Positions 46,501-53,454 of a stretch of 64,000 nt of DNA are shown piece by piece (position 1 is the stretch's first letter; the number at the start of each line of letters is the position of its first letter). Source of the DNA: Micropterix aruncella (lineage: Eukaryota > Arthropoda > Insecta > Lepidoptera > Micropterigidae); NCBI GenBank assembly GCA_944548615.1, contig OX155978.1, positions 7,493,609 to 7,557,608 on the forward strand, in the 5' to 3' direction. The position numbers and the translations under genes are program-made. The notes below the pieces were generated by a model. That model was not told the origin of the DNA. It did no database searches and worked only from the letters and a program-made list of their open reading frames with translations.

Positions 46501-46829
46501 GATGGACAGGACTCTAATATTATAATCATTTATGTATAAGTTTTAGTAAAATGCTAATAACACTAAATTGTCCTAAAATTACGTGATTAATGGACGATCC
46601 CTCCGGTCGTTAGTCCGGAATCCACCGTTCACCTCCCAGAAGTGTAATAATTATATATGATGGGCCCGATTTGTGATCGGTGAATTCCATGGCAGCTCCG
46701 TTTGTATTTTATTTTTTATTTACTAACGGCCATTACTTAACGAACAAGCCTCGCACATAATAAAATTAAAATGTTGATTACCTGGCTATTTCTTGATCCT
46801 ACACGGACGACATGCCTGCGTTCCTCCAT
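27805..46829 (-). CDS. HMBS: Hydroxymethylbilane synthase (porphobilinogen deaminase)
   Basis: Cytosolic heme-pathway enzyme that joins four porphobilinogens into hydroxymethylbilane. Seven coding exons (46829-46782, 46392-46320, 40189-40003, 38324-38242, 37539-37334, 30605-30446, 28550-27805) splice at GT-AG sites in consistent phase to 500 aa plus TAA. Seen: [16 protein letters not shown] start, [12 protein letters not shown] (catalytic Asp86), GTSSLRR (Arg136/137), [32 protein letters not shown], and GGCSAPVAV with the dipyrromethane-anchoring Cys256. Length exceeds the human enzyme (361) because of a Cys-rich insertion at about residues 290-440 in domain 3. It contains four Cys-Pro pairs (Cys377, 386, 400, 422), two as KCPFF and QCPFM. 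Introns carry many transposons, but the frame is intact and it looks functional. Confidence 0.96.
28765..28824. repeat. Perfect 23-bp hairpin in HMBS intron 6
   Basis: GAGAGAACAGTAGACGCTCT plus CTC at 28765-28787 pairs without mismatch with 28802-28824 across a 14-nt loop. Confidence 0.95.
28897..29320 (+). mobile_element. RTE-like LINE 3' end
   Basis: Translation pieces are [61 protein letters not shown] and [16 protein letters not shown]: the RTE C-terminus. It ends in a GAA-repeat tail (29298-29320). Different family from 17745-18610. It is in HMBS intron 6, antisense to the gene. Confidence 0.85.
29321..30445. other. HMBS intron 6, no recognised gene
   Basis: Short repeated words around TCGAGGCATCCTCGAC (29805-29875) and a small hairpin CATAATGTGG/CCACATTATG at 29891-29914. 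Otherwise nothing. Confidence 0.4.
30446..30605 (-). CDS. HMBS: HMBS exon 6
   Basis: Acceptor GTTTTCCACAG and donor TTAG|GTAAAAG. Encodes [20 protein letters not shown] then [12 protein letters not shown]. The acceptor has only about 13 bases of native intron before a family A element starts at 30619. Confidence 0.94.
30619..31482 (+). mobile_element. Family A LINE, 5'-truncated, in HMBS intron 5
   Basis: From TTCAGCATACACTTCCAGAC through VDLTVP-region codons ([22 protein letters not shown]), [12 protein letters not shown] and the 3' UTR to TTTGTATTTTATTTATTG. Several small frame changes. Antisense to HMBS. Confidence 0.88.
31483..32449. other. HMBS intron 5, no recognised gene
   Basis: AT-rich. 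The purine-rich stretch 32380-32455 may already belong to the 5' region of the LINE that follows. Confidence 0.4.
32450..32492. repeat. Hairpin upstream of LINE ORF1
   Basis: 20-bp arms with one mismatch (32450-32469 and 32473-32492 region, core TGATTAATGTCC / GGACATTAATCA). Confidence 0.7.
32773..33501 (+). CDS. LINE ORF1, PHD-like finger and RRM-like protein
   Basis: ORF1 protein of a CR1-like non-LTR element, expected to bind the element RNA. 242 aa, intact. N-terminal Cys pairs (Cys7/10, 25/28, 33/36, and a final CADC) resemble the PHD-like finger of CR1-type ORF1. A short coiled-coil-like stretch ([16 protein letters not shown]) follows, then [13 protein letters not shown] with hydrophobic strands, as in the RRM-like fold of LINE ORF1s. 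Basic C-terminus. It ends 30 bases before ORF2. It lies in HMBS intron 5, antisense to the gene. Function is from family knowledge only. Confidence 0.8.
   Translation: MSDVVKCMKCSSAIKKDEKNSKIKCNSCSREICVKCSELSATEMRVLGLQSSKIKYYCADCEEGLLSVPVLRNRISALENELANIKTQCTMGLNMDAVLQEMDERQHRSKNVIIFGINESASNSTEDRKKHDKLQVQKALEKIPDVNMERSIVVRLGKPVDNSAKPRPVKVILQNKHQALNVLKNKKKFPQNISASSDKTPYQRDQLRKLREELAERTDSGEKDLTIKYIKSVPRIVKAEKN
33531..36347 (+). pseudogene. LINE ORF2 (endonuclease + RT), two frameshifts
   Basis: Replicase of the same CR1-like element. 33531-34586 holds the APE endonuclease: [14 protein letters not shown], and SDHF near the end. A frameshift near 34578 leads into [35 protein letters not shown] second shift near 35340 leads to [27 protein letters not shown], then [20 protein letters not shown] and [19 protein letters not shown]. 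The domains are complete, so only small lesions inactivate it. An AAT-repeat tail follows (36380-36411). It is one of the longest elements in the window. Confidence 0.88.
36348..36411 (+). mobile_element. 3' tail of the CR1-like LINE
   Basis: Short 3' UTR and AATAATAAT-type repeats after the ORF2 stop. Confidence 0.75.
36650..37255 (-). mobile_element. I/R1-like LINE C-terminal fragment
   Basis: Minus strand: [28 protein letters not shown], then the knuckle region with H and C but degraded Cys ([20 protein letters not shown]). It follows the RNase H region in these elements; RNase H itself is not seen. Confidence 0.75.
37334..37539 (-). CDS. HMBS: HMBS exon 5
   Basis: Acceptor CGATTTTTAG and donor TCACAG|GTGATC. 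Encodes [36 protein letters not shown] and [20 protein letters not shown]. It includes the conserved Arg pair. Confidence 0.96.
37940..38212 (-). pseudogene. RBX1/ROC1 processed pseudogene
   Basis: ROC1 is the RING subunit of cullin-RING ubiquitin ligases. The minus strand gives [12 protein letters not shown], then in a shifted frame [31 protein letters not shown] and QCTVAWGV, and after another shift [14 protein letters not shown]. That is the ROC1 order without introns, with a lost KKW segment, an in-frame stop, frameshifts and substituted zinc ligands. It ends before the VCPLDN motif. It is a dead retrocopy inside HMBS intron 4, on the same strand as HMBS. No tail or target duplication is evident. 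Confidence 0.9.
38242..38324 (-). CDS. HMBS: HMBS exon 4
   Basis: Acceptor ATTATTATTCCAG and donor TATTG|GTTAGT. Encodes [20 protein letters not shown] then LPPGSII. Phases 2 in, 1 out. Confidence 0.95.
38487..38948 (+). mobile_element. RNase H LINE fragment with internal deletion
   Basis: RNase H with FQAECIGI (Glu), FVSDSAS (Asp) and GNDAADEL (Asp). At 38814 the frame jumps to [14 protein letters not shown] sequence and the 3' UTR ending in TAAAC repeats. Against the copy at 42913 about 430 bp are missing. Confidence 0.85.
38970..39275 (-). mobile_element. LINE fragment (CR1/Jockey-like C-terminus)
   Basis: Minus-strand translation [20 protein letters not shown] then [10 protein letters not shown], a motif set of LINE C-termini. 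Later frames are broken. Confidence 0.7.
39297..39890 (-). mobile_element. Family A LINE fragment
   Basis: Complement of the 3' end at 39300-39350 (subtype with TTTTTGGTCGG), then coding back to [18 protein letters not shown]. In HMBS intron 3. Confidence 0.88.
40003..40189 (-). CDS. HMBS: HMBS exon 3
   Basis: Acceptor TTTCCCGGCAG and donor GGAAAG|GTATAA. Encodes [32 protein letters not shown] and [18 protein letters not shown]. Contains the catalytic Ser83/Lys85/Asp86 segment. Confidence 0.96.
41199..44682. mobile_element. Giant palindromic TTAA element
   Basis: TTAACCCCTCCTCTCGCGAA on the left is mirrored by CTTGAGAGGAGGGGTTAA on the right. The symmetry centre is CGGGTTAACCCG (42603-42614). 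Each arm is about 1,410 bp once the LINE at 42913-43570 is set aside; the arms differ at roughly one base in five by eye. No transposase is seen. Confidence 0.85.
42913..43570 (+). mobile_element. RNase H LINE 3' end inserted in the palindrome
   Basis: Open frame to 43484 with [71 protein letters not shown] and FWDSLGWLE. Ends in TAAC repeats. Flanked by TGGTGTGTGTGC (42901-42912, 43571-43582). Confidence 0.92.
44950..45690 (-). mobile_element. RNase H LINE, inverted partner copy
   Basis: Minus-strand copy of the element at 40268-44955, placed tail-to-tail: [20 protein letters not shown] and [20 protein letters not shown], then AACCACTGGAACAACACGCC in mirror. Interrupted by the MITE at 44988-45304. 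Confidence 0.8.
44988..45304. mobile_element. TTAA-flanked MITE, family 2, copy 2 (inverted)
   Basis: TTAACCCCTAGAGCCCC on the left and GAGGCCTGAAGGGTTAA on the right. Related to 800-1059. Confidence 0.85.
45700..46105 (-). mobile_element. Decayed family A LINE fragment
   Basis: Matches the CCHC and endonuclease region with many changes (for example [14 protein letters not shown]). Ends at the GAAGGCCAAT codons where the VPS26C exon copy begins. Confidence 0.8.
46106..46175 (+). pseudogene. Decayed VPS26C exon fragment
   Basis: About 75% like 4730-4776 and surroundings by eye. The frame reads [20 protein letters not shown] against FIILAELDSNICSLDMPFTG of the true exon, followed by a donor-like CAGGTTATA. 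It is in HMBS intron 2. Confidence 0.75.
46320..46392 (-). CDS. HMBS: HMBS exon 2
   Basis: Acceptor TTCTACAG; donor ATCA|GTGAGT. Encodes [20 protein letters not shown] then EFDI. Confidence 0.95.
46600..46718 (+). mobile_element. Family A LINE 3' terminus
   Basis: Only the 3' UTR remains: CGGTCGTTAGTCCGGAATCC to GCAGCTCCGTTTGTATTTTA. In HMBS intron 1. Confidence 0.88.
46782..46829 (-). CDS. HMBS: HMBS exon 1, start codon
   Basis: ATG at 46829-46827; [16 protein letters not shown], then donor CAG|GTAATC. The first 16 residues match the conserved N-terminus, which fixes the start. Confidence 0.94.
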
Positions 46830-47158
46830 CGCGTTTATGCAACAACAGCACCCAGTGCTGATAAAAGTGATAACAAAAATTCCTTCAAAAACTTTCACTC
46901 GCTACCTAATTAGTTCCTTAATTACACAAACACCTGTCATCACTGTAGAGAACCTCCAAGCACGTTATTTATTTCGCCATTTGGCCAATAACGCTAATAA
47001 TAGCTAATAATCAGAGATAACGGACTTTGATCCACGAAATACATTTAACCTCAAATTTACGTGATAAGGCGAAAGTGACAGTTGACGTTTCGCGTGCCTA
47101 TATTACGACCCAGTTTTTTCTATACGAATCAGGAAAGGTAGCCATAATGGGGAGCGCG

Positions 47159-47544
47159 TTTTGCATGCGACAATTTTGCACAAATGTCACTTTTGACAGG
47201 TCCAAATTTGTGGAGGGCAGATTTGCAGGAGGCAACCTTGCAGGAAGCAACCTTGCAGGCGGCAACCTTCAGTACAGTTTTTAAGTTTTTCTGTTAGGTT
47301 AGGTTTTTCTTTCCCTAAAATCGAAGTGACATTTTAATTACCGGCATCCTTGTAGTGGATGACTTTTATATATCAAACTAAACATTAAAAAAAAATGTTT
47401 TAAGTTTTTCTGTTAGGTTAGGTTATTTTGACATTTGCAAAACTGCCTTCTGCAAGATTGCCTTCTGCAAAACTGCCGCCTGCAAGAATGCCGTCTGCAA
47501 GATTGCCGTCTGCAAATTTACCTTCTGCAAGTTTGATGGGACCC
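47159..47544. mobile_element. Pentapeptide-arm transposon, copy 3
   Basis: Same structure as 23539-23933. Flanked by GCCATAAT (47151-47158) and GCAATAAT (47545-47552), an 8-bp duplication with one change. The plus strand of the left arm reads FAGGNLAGSNLAGGNL. It lies upstream of HMBS. Confidence 0.75.
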
Positions 47545-47879
47545 GCAATAATTACAGTTGTAAAGCGTTCTATACATTAATCCTCCTAAAATAATTAGAA
47601 TAATAAAAGTGTGTAGTTCCAGAAGATGCAAGTATCGAATGAAATGGGGCGCTTTATACCTGTATATTGTATAATTAGCTCTAAAATATTGCTTATAGAC
47701 TAAATATGCCCTTATCTTCAATTAGGTAGTAGATGTAGGGGTCAAAGAAAATTGTTTGACATCCTCTTTTTAAATGTTGCGATCGAGAAGGAGGGGGGAG
47801 TCTCGTTTTTGTTCTATATCGACATATCTGCAATTTCCGGAACATGAAAGGTTTTCTTCTACTTTGTATCGTAATCATC

Positions 47880-48060
47880 ACCGTTTCCGTTCACGATCAC
47901 CGTTCACCATATAAAATCAATGACCATAGGTAATCGTCAATCGTGATTAACGATTGACGACTAATCAATCGTTAGTCGCCGATTGACGATTAACCAAATC
48001 AATCGTTAGTTGTCAATCGCGATTAACGTATTTAATCGTCAATCGACTGCTACTAAACCC
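47880..48060. repeat. Clustered AATCG/CGATT words between two genes
   Basis: Many overlapping copies of AATCGT, GATTAACG and GTCAATCG in both orientations, between HMBS and the SPT small-subunit exon. Cryptic repeat; a regulatory role is unproven. Confidence 0.6.
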
Positions 48061-48308
48061 GCGTATGTATATATCTAGGATATAGATCTAGGATGAATTG
48101 TGAATGGCGTGCTTTATACGACTCAACTGAGCTGTCAAAAAATTGACGTTTTGTTGATAGCCAAGTCGAGGGTCAGGTCTGTCACATTTTTAATTGGTTA
48201 TTAATAAACATAATTTACAATATATTGTTAAAATTACAAGTAATTAAGTTGCAGTAGCCATTGTGTGTCTTTTTTCATGTTTCAGTGTAATTTTGTGTCT
48301 GAAGCAAA

Positions 48309-48417
48309 ATGGCCGCGATGCTTGAGAAAATGATGAAGTTCATCAACTACTGGTATTTCCGATATCTCATGGTCACGGAGATGTACATGGTGGAGACTTG
48401 GGAGAGAGTTGTCATTC
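48309..48417 (+). CDS. Serine palmitoyltransferase small subunit, exon 1
   Basis: The small subunit (SPTSSA/B family) binds and stimulates the SPTLC1/2 enzyme in the ER membrane, at the first step of sphingolipid synthesis. ATG at 48309 opens MAAMLEKMMKFINYWYFRYL then MVTEMYMVETWERVVI, matching the family pattern W-[FY]-x2-[QR]-YL-[LM]-VT-x2-YM-[LV]-E-x-WER. The exon ends at C48417 before GTATCC; read through, it would stop six codons later. The rest, about 35 residues with the membrane helix and PxH motif, was not found downstream. Upstream, HMBS starts 1.48 kb away on the other strand. An acceptor-like TTTCAG at 48281-48286 suggests a 5' UTR exon further upstream. Confidence 0.82.
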
Positions 48418-48434
48418 GTATCCTTTTACAATAA

Positions 48435-48825
48435 AATTAAAACCGGCAAGTGCGAGTTTTACTCGCGAGCAGCGGGTTCCACGATTTAAAAAAAAGAAAA
48501 ATCTGATGGGGAGTGTGGAGATCAGCCATTTTTGACATGCACTTGGTATTATTCTAAATATTGGGAATTATTGCAGTAAAGGGACCTTTCTTAAAAATCG
48601 AATAAATAAAGAAATACTACTTAATAGTATTATTTCAGTATAGGAGCCTTCCCTCAATCTTCTAGATTGTTGATTTTTTAACGTCACCAGACTATATTCA
48701 CCACACTGATTCCGAATCTGCAATAATATTATTCGGTCTCAATAAATAAGAGGGATTTAGGCATTCAAAAAAGCGCCAAACCCATACATTTCGGTAGGTT
48801 AAGTTGTTTTTTATTTTAACCCGTT
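48435..48825. other. Probable intron, no recognised feature
   Basis: No candidate second exon for the SPT small subunit identified here. Confidence 0.4.
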
Positions 48826-49138
48826 GAGTATGAGTCAACCAAATCTGGTCGCGAAACAATTATCCGTTGAGTACGAGTCGACCAAATCTGGTCGCGCGTT
48901 TTTTTCACTTCTTTGACGTTCTCATATTTATTCATAATTATCTAATTGTTTTACAAAATGATATTTCAATATTCTATATTCGAAATTTCAATGCAATCAT
49001 TGTGCAGTTGTTCTTTTTATGATTGGTGTAGTAGTTTCGTAGTTATAGTACTTTAAGTCGAGCGCCGTCGATGTCGCCGAAAATCCTGCAAAAGAGACAG
49101 ATGCATCCATGAAAATACCCATTTACTCCAAGGGTTAA
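48826..49138. mobile_element. TTAA MITE, family 1, short copy (inverted)
   Basis: TTAACCCGTTGAGTATGAGT to CATTTACTCCAAGGGTTAA, the reverse of 12817-13130. Confidence 0.88.
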
Positions 49139-49288
49139 ATAATACATGGAATATCTCCGCATACAAACGACGCATTTTTAAAAAAAATACTGCAGTATTT
49201 AAGAAAACACAATCATTTTACAAAATACTAAAACACTACAAAATACTAAAATATGCTACTTTTGCTATCATTGGCACAATCACTATCA

Positions 49289-49385
49289 CTGGGGGGGGGG
49301 GGGGGGGAAGTTAGGGAGGTGGAGTGTGGGGGTTGCAGGGGGGGGGGGGGGGTTGAGGGGCTTGGCAGGGTGTTGAATGGAAGGG
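49289..49385 (+). repeat. G-run cluster
   Basis: Runs of about 17 and 14 G with further GGG/GGGG tracts on the plus strand; strong G-quadruplex potential. Confidence 0.9.
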
Positions 49386-49845
49386 GAAGTGCAAGAATTA
49401 ATACATTTGTAATAATATTATGTATGTATCATTTTGCACTTTACCAGATTTGCACTTATTACTTAGTTCTACTCAAAATAAAGTAATAAAAACTGATTAT
49501 ATTTTTTATTTCTCGCCAACATTCTCAGATGGAGAAATATAATTCAGTGATTAAATTAACAGTAAAGAGTCCTATTAATATAGGAATACATTTTTGGATT
49601 TTCTTCCACAAAAAAAGTTTTTATGTGATCCCGCATGTCCAACTGAAGTTCTTGGGAACTTGTTCTGCAAGATGGTCGAGGCGATGCCCCCAAATGATTA
49701 CGCCGATTTATAATGTAGATACAATATAAATATGTGATGTAGCTAGGTATACAGTAATTACAGCCATAATGAATATAAGTAAGTAGGGACAGGTAGTTTT
49801 GCACAGGGGCCTTTTTTTTGTTGTTACGCCACTGGTTGTTCTAGG
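49386..49845. other. No recognised feature
   Basis: AT-rich, no coding similarity. Confidence 0.4.
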
Positions 49846-50145
49846 TCCCATTGCGTTTCGTTGACAACTAAATCTGAAATTAGTTCAAGCGAACGAGATA
49901 GAGCAATATGTTAGAGCGGGATATGAAACGAACGATCGTCGATAAAAACTACCCGTCGAACTTATATCTGAATAAATTTGAACACATTTCGTGCGGTCTG
50001 AGATTCAGAATCTTAAATGGGTAGTTTTAAAGCGAAAAAGTGACAACCATTCATTTCACATTCCGCTCTAGCGTATTGCCCTGTCTCGTTCACACGAACT
50101 AATTTCCGATTTTAGTTCAAGATGAAACGCAATCAAACCCACTGT
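49846..50145. mobile_element. MITE with ~70-bp inverted repeats, copy 2
   Basis: Same family as 15272-15568 (CGAACGATCGTCGATAAA shared in the middle). Confidence 0.8.
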
Positions 50146-50616
50146 CTGTTTCTCGAAGAAAAAAATAAATAAAATAAGTAGGTATAACAATATTTCAAAA
50201 ATCCTTAACAGTAAAACCAGATGTGATATTCTTTCTGCTATTTATGGGGCTTTGGTGGTTCAACAGTTCAGTCTTTCTCTCCGCACTTAGCTCCATATAT
50301 CAGAGGAATAATGCAATCGAAGACTCACCTACGCCAATTCATACTGGATAACTTACTCTTTTAAGCACATCACTATTCACTAATATTTATAAGATATGTT
50401 TGCATTTTTTGTTGTTTATGTGTTAGTTAATAAAGTTTAATTCACTTTATTCTGTTATTATTTTTACGGCCCACGGAGGAGGGAAGGAGGGAACAGACAA
50501 GGAGGGAAAGTATTGTGAACGCGCTTTTTTTTGTGATGATAGATCCCCCATATATCCATTTTGAGCCCCCCTGAGACAATTAACCCTTTGCACTCTTGAG
50601 TGTTTTTTTTACTTAA
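50146..50616. other. No recognised feature
   Basis: Mostly AT-rich. GAAAGTATTGTGAACGC near 50505 recurs at 20012 in similar form, so a dispersed repeat is likely. Confidence 0.35.
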
Positions 50617-50729
50617 CCCTTCGAGTAGCGGCATAATTTCATGGCAGACCGCGGCAATTTATTGAAATTTCTTGCAATATTGCCGCGCTCGACAAAAAGT
50701 ACTATAACTATCGAACTACTATAGCAATC
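50617..50729. mobile_element. TTAA MITE family 1 relative, split by Penelope
   Basis: TTAACCCTTCGAGTAGCGG, then ACTATAACTATCGAACTACT. The right part is displaced or lost beyond 51446. Confidence 0.7.
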
Positions 50730-51445
50730 TAAAATCAAAGACTATCGCGGTTGTTTGACATTATAAATAGGATAGAAAACGAATTTACCGCGTGATATTT
50801 GTAGCACCTGACAATCTTCAAACCGACCCAAAATATAGCTCGATTTTTGAGGCCTGTAAAGGATGTAATACCACTGCAAACCCCGGGTGTGTATAAAGTC
50901 GAATGCAGTTGCGAAACGGCCTATAGCCACGCGACTGACAGAACACATCAAAGCTGTTAAAAACGTTCAGCGAGAAAAATCGGCGATCTGCGAACATAAT
51001 ATATTGGATAGCGGAAGTAACCACTGGATGCAGTGGTTACTTTCAAAATCCCTTTGTGCTATCCAAAAACAATTTTACTTTCCTTGCATGATCCGGGAAG
51101 CCATTGAAATAAGAAGAACCCCGAATTCAATAGAGACGACGGTTACAAACTCTCTTCTACGTGGAACTATCTTCTTAAAATGTTCCCACCGCCGAACGCA
51201 AAAACGTAAAACAGGATACAGTGAGTGTTGTGTGCAAGACGGATTTTCAAAATTCCCGCGCTCCGAGCCCGGCCCCCCACCACCGTTATAACCTACGCAG
51301 TGGCGGAAGCGGTATGCGGCCTACCCGCAAAACAACGGATTGACAGCTCTTCAGTCTGCCCTGGACAACGGAGGCTGCAACGTCACCGAAACGTCGGGTG
51401 CTACAAATTTCACGCGGTAAATTCGTTTTATATCCTATTTATAAT
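50730..51445 (+). mobile_element. Penelope-like element, 716 bp, with target duplication
   Basis: Coding 50887 onward: RPIATRLTEHIKAVKNVQRE, KSAICEHN, KQFYFPCMIREAIEIRRTPN, part of the GIY-YIG endonuclease and what follows. Ends are inverted (ATTATAAATAGGATA at 50760, mirrored at 51430-51445). Flanked by ACTATAGCAATC (50718-50729, 51446-51457). RT absent. Confidence 0.85.
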
Positions 51446-51761
51446 ACTATAGCAATCATTTAATATAAACAACATTTGCCAATAGTTTTGATCAAAATTC
51501 ATAATTAATTGCATAATATGGCCAATAGTACTAATCATCACAATTATTCGATAATTTCACAAATTATCACATGGACAGTATAAAAACAATTTAAAAAAAA
51601 ACCCGTTGTGTCACCCCAAGACTTTCCTGTCAAGTAGTCAGGAACTTAATTCATCTGATTATAAATATCATAAATCCTACCACAACCCCCTACCCCCAAC
51701 CTAGCGCCACCCTTTAACCCTCGAAAATCGACTTCGACTTTTCTGACTTTTCCGACTTTTC

Positions 51762-52075
51762 GAATTTGAGTCTGCTGTTTACCGTTGAGGAGTTCCCTCG
51801 TCGGGAGCCAACCCAGGGTACATCAGCTGTGTCATGGTAAAACTTGGAAAATGCTAACATAATTGAATACTTACACAACATTTTGGGTGATAACGTCGAT
51901 TCTAAATACAATAATAAAAATTTTAACAAAAAATAACTGACTCCATTTTTTTTAATAAGTGCAGTAGACATATTATGGTATACGAAATTTTGTGTCTGTG
52001 CTGTTGACCGTTGAGGAGTTCCCTCGTCAGGAGCCATCTTTAGTATTGGGTAGTGTAATTGAGTATTGACACACG
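51762..52075. repeat. Two units of the 117-bp repeat
   Basis: CCGTTGAGGAGTTCCCTCGT occurs at about 51785 and 52005; same family as 16240-17300. Confidence 0.7.
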
Positions 52076-52084
52076 ACACATTTA

Positions 52085-52375
52085 AAAACTAGATTGCAAT
52101 AGTAAAGAAGCAAGCTCTGTATTGTTCCTCATTCGGAGAGCTTTCCACCATATTACTGAGGAACCGATGCTGAAAATCTTTAAGTCATTTGTGAGACCGA
52201 TTTTCAAACATGCCTAACTGATTTGGAACCCATACTTTAGGAAGGATATTGAGCTTCTAGAGAAGGTCCAGTGAAGAGCGACTAAACACCTTTTAACTTG
52301 AAGCATCTAACATACGAGGGAAGATTGGCGGCTCTCGATTTGACCTCTGTGGAAAGACGCAGGACACAGACTGAC
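52085..52375 (+). mobile_element. CR1-like LINE fragment
   Basis: FHHITEEPMLKIFKSFVRPI, LIWNPYFRKDIELLEKVQ and LAALDLTSVERRR, with several stops: the post-RT segment. Confidence 0.78.
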
Positions 52376-52398
52376 AGTACATGACAGTGTATTTTAAT

Positions 52399-53320
52399 TT
52401 AACCCTTTGCCTGCCAAGATTCTTTATGTAGGTTAGATTGAACTGCCATAGTACAAAAAAGTATGCCCGAGAATATTCGGGCCCGGCAATGGGACAGAAA
52501 ATCCTATTCACTATGCCAAACCCGATTATACTCGGGCAAAACAATGACACAGAAATATAATGATGCTACACGCAAGTCAAAATTCTGGTACAAAAAGCTA
52601 ACTTTATACACATGTAAAGGCACATGATGATGACAGTCATCGCATCCGCCTGCCCTACGTCTCTCCCCCCACAGTCTGGCCACTCAGCTCGGCCGACAGT
52701 TGATATAATTCTCCAGCTGGCATCACTCGCGCGCGTTGTGCAACGCTGCACTTTCTCATATCCTAAACTATAAAATAAATTCTGTTCGTTCGGAGTTGTG
52801 GACTTTCACTTGTGAACATTGGACAAATTAAATGGAGTCAGAACAATCATCGTAAATAGACAACGAGTGTGAATCTGCGGGGCTGCATCAACCCCGCATC
52901 GGTGCAGCCCAACAACAAATCCCCTAAACACATCATTGAAATGTTTAATGCCTACAAAGTTTATTCGACACAAGCTGGGATACCCAAAAAACTTTAATTC
53001 TTGGACTTTGAAGAGCAAGTGATTGCGTACTTGATGGGTGAAAAGTATCAGTTTATTGCAGGTACATTGTGTACTATATCTACTGAAATACGAGCAAACG
53101 AACAGCGGCAACAACATTACTTGGAGCCTATTCCGCCTACTGACAAAAAGGTTAAGCCCAAACATACATTCCTTACACTGTATATGCTAAGGAAACGAAA
53201 CGCAAAGAAAGCAGATATTTTTGTCCACTTTATCCAAGCAAGCCCACCCTCTGCGTCGAGAATTGTTTCCGGCTTCATCATTTATAAATTCAGTTTTAAT
53301 TCGATATTTTGAGATGAAAC
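52399..53320 (+). mobile_element. piggyBac-like remnant
   Basis: Opens TTAACCCTTTGCCTGCC. Near 52833 a short MESEQSS reading stops. 53001-53312 gives EEQVIAYLMGEKYQFIAG and HYLEPIPPTDKKVKPKH, resembling the end of the piggyBac transposase before its Cys-rich tail, which is corrupted. The DDD catalytic core is absent and no right end is found. Confidence 0.65.
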
Positions 53321-53454
53321 GTTTGTTTATTATTATTATTATTATTTATTCTGGACAGGCAGCTTTGCTGATACGTCCAGATCAGATCTTGTAAAGCTAA
53401 ACAATATTTAAAAGTATAATTAAAACAATATTAACAAGTTTTTAGATACAAATC

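Noticed and set aside
49253..49486. Gly-rich open frame
   Set aside because: Produced by the G-run cluster.
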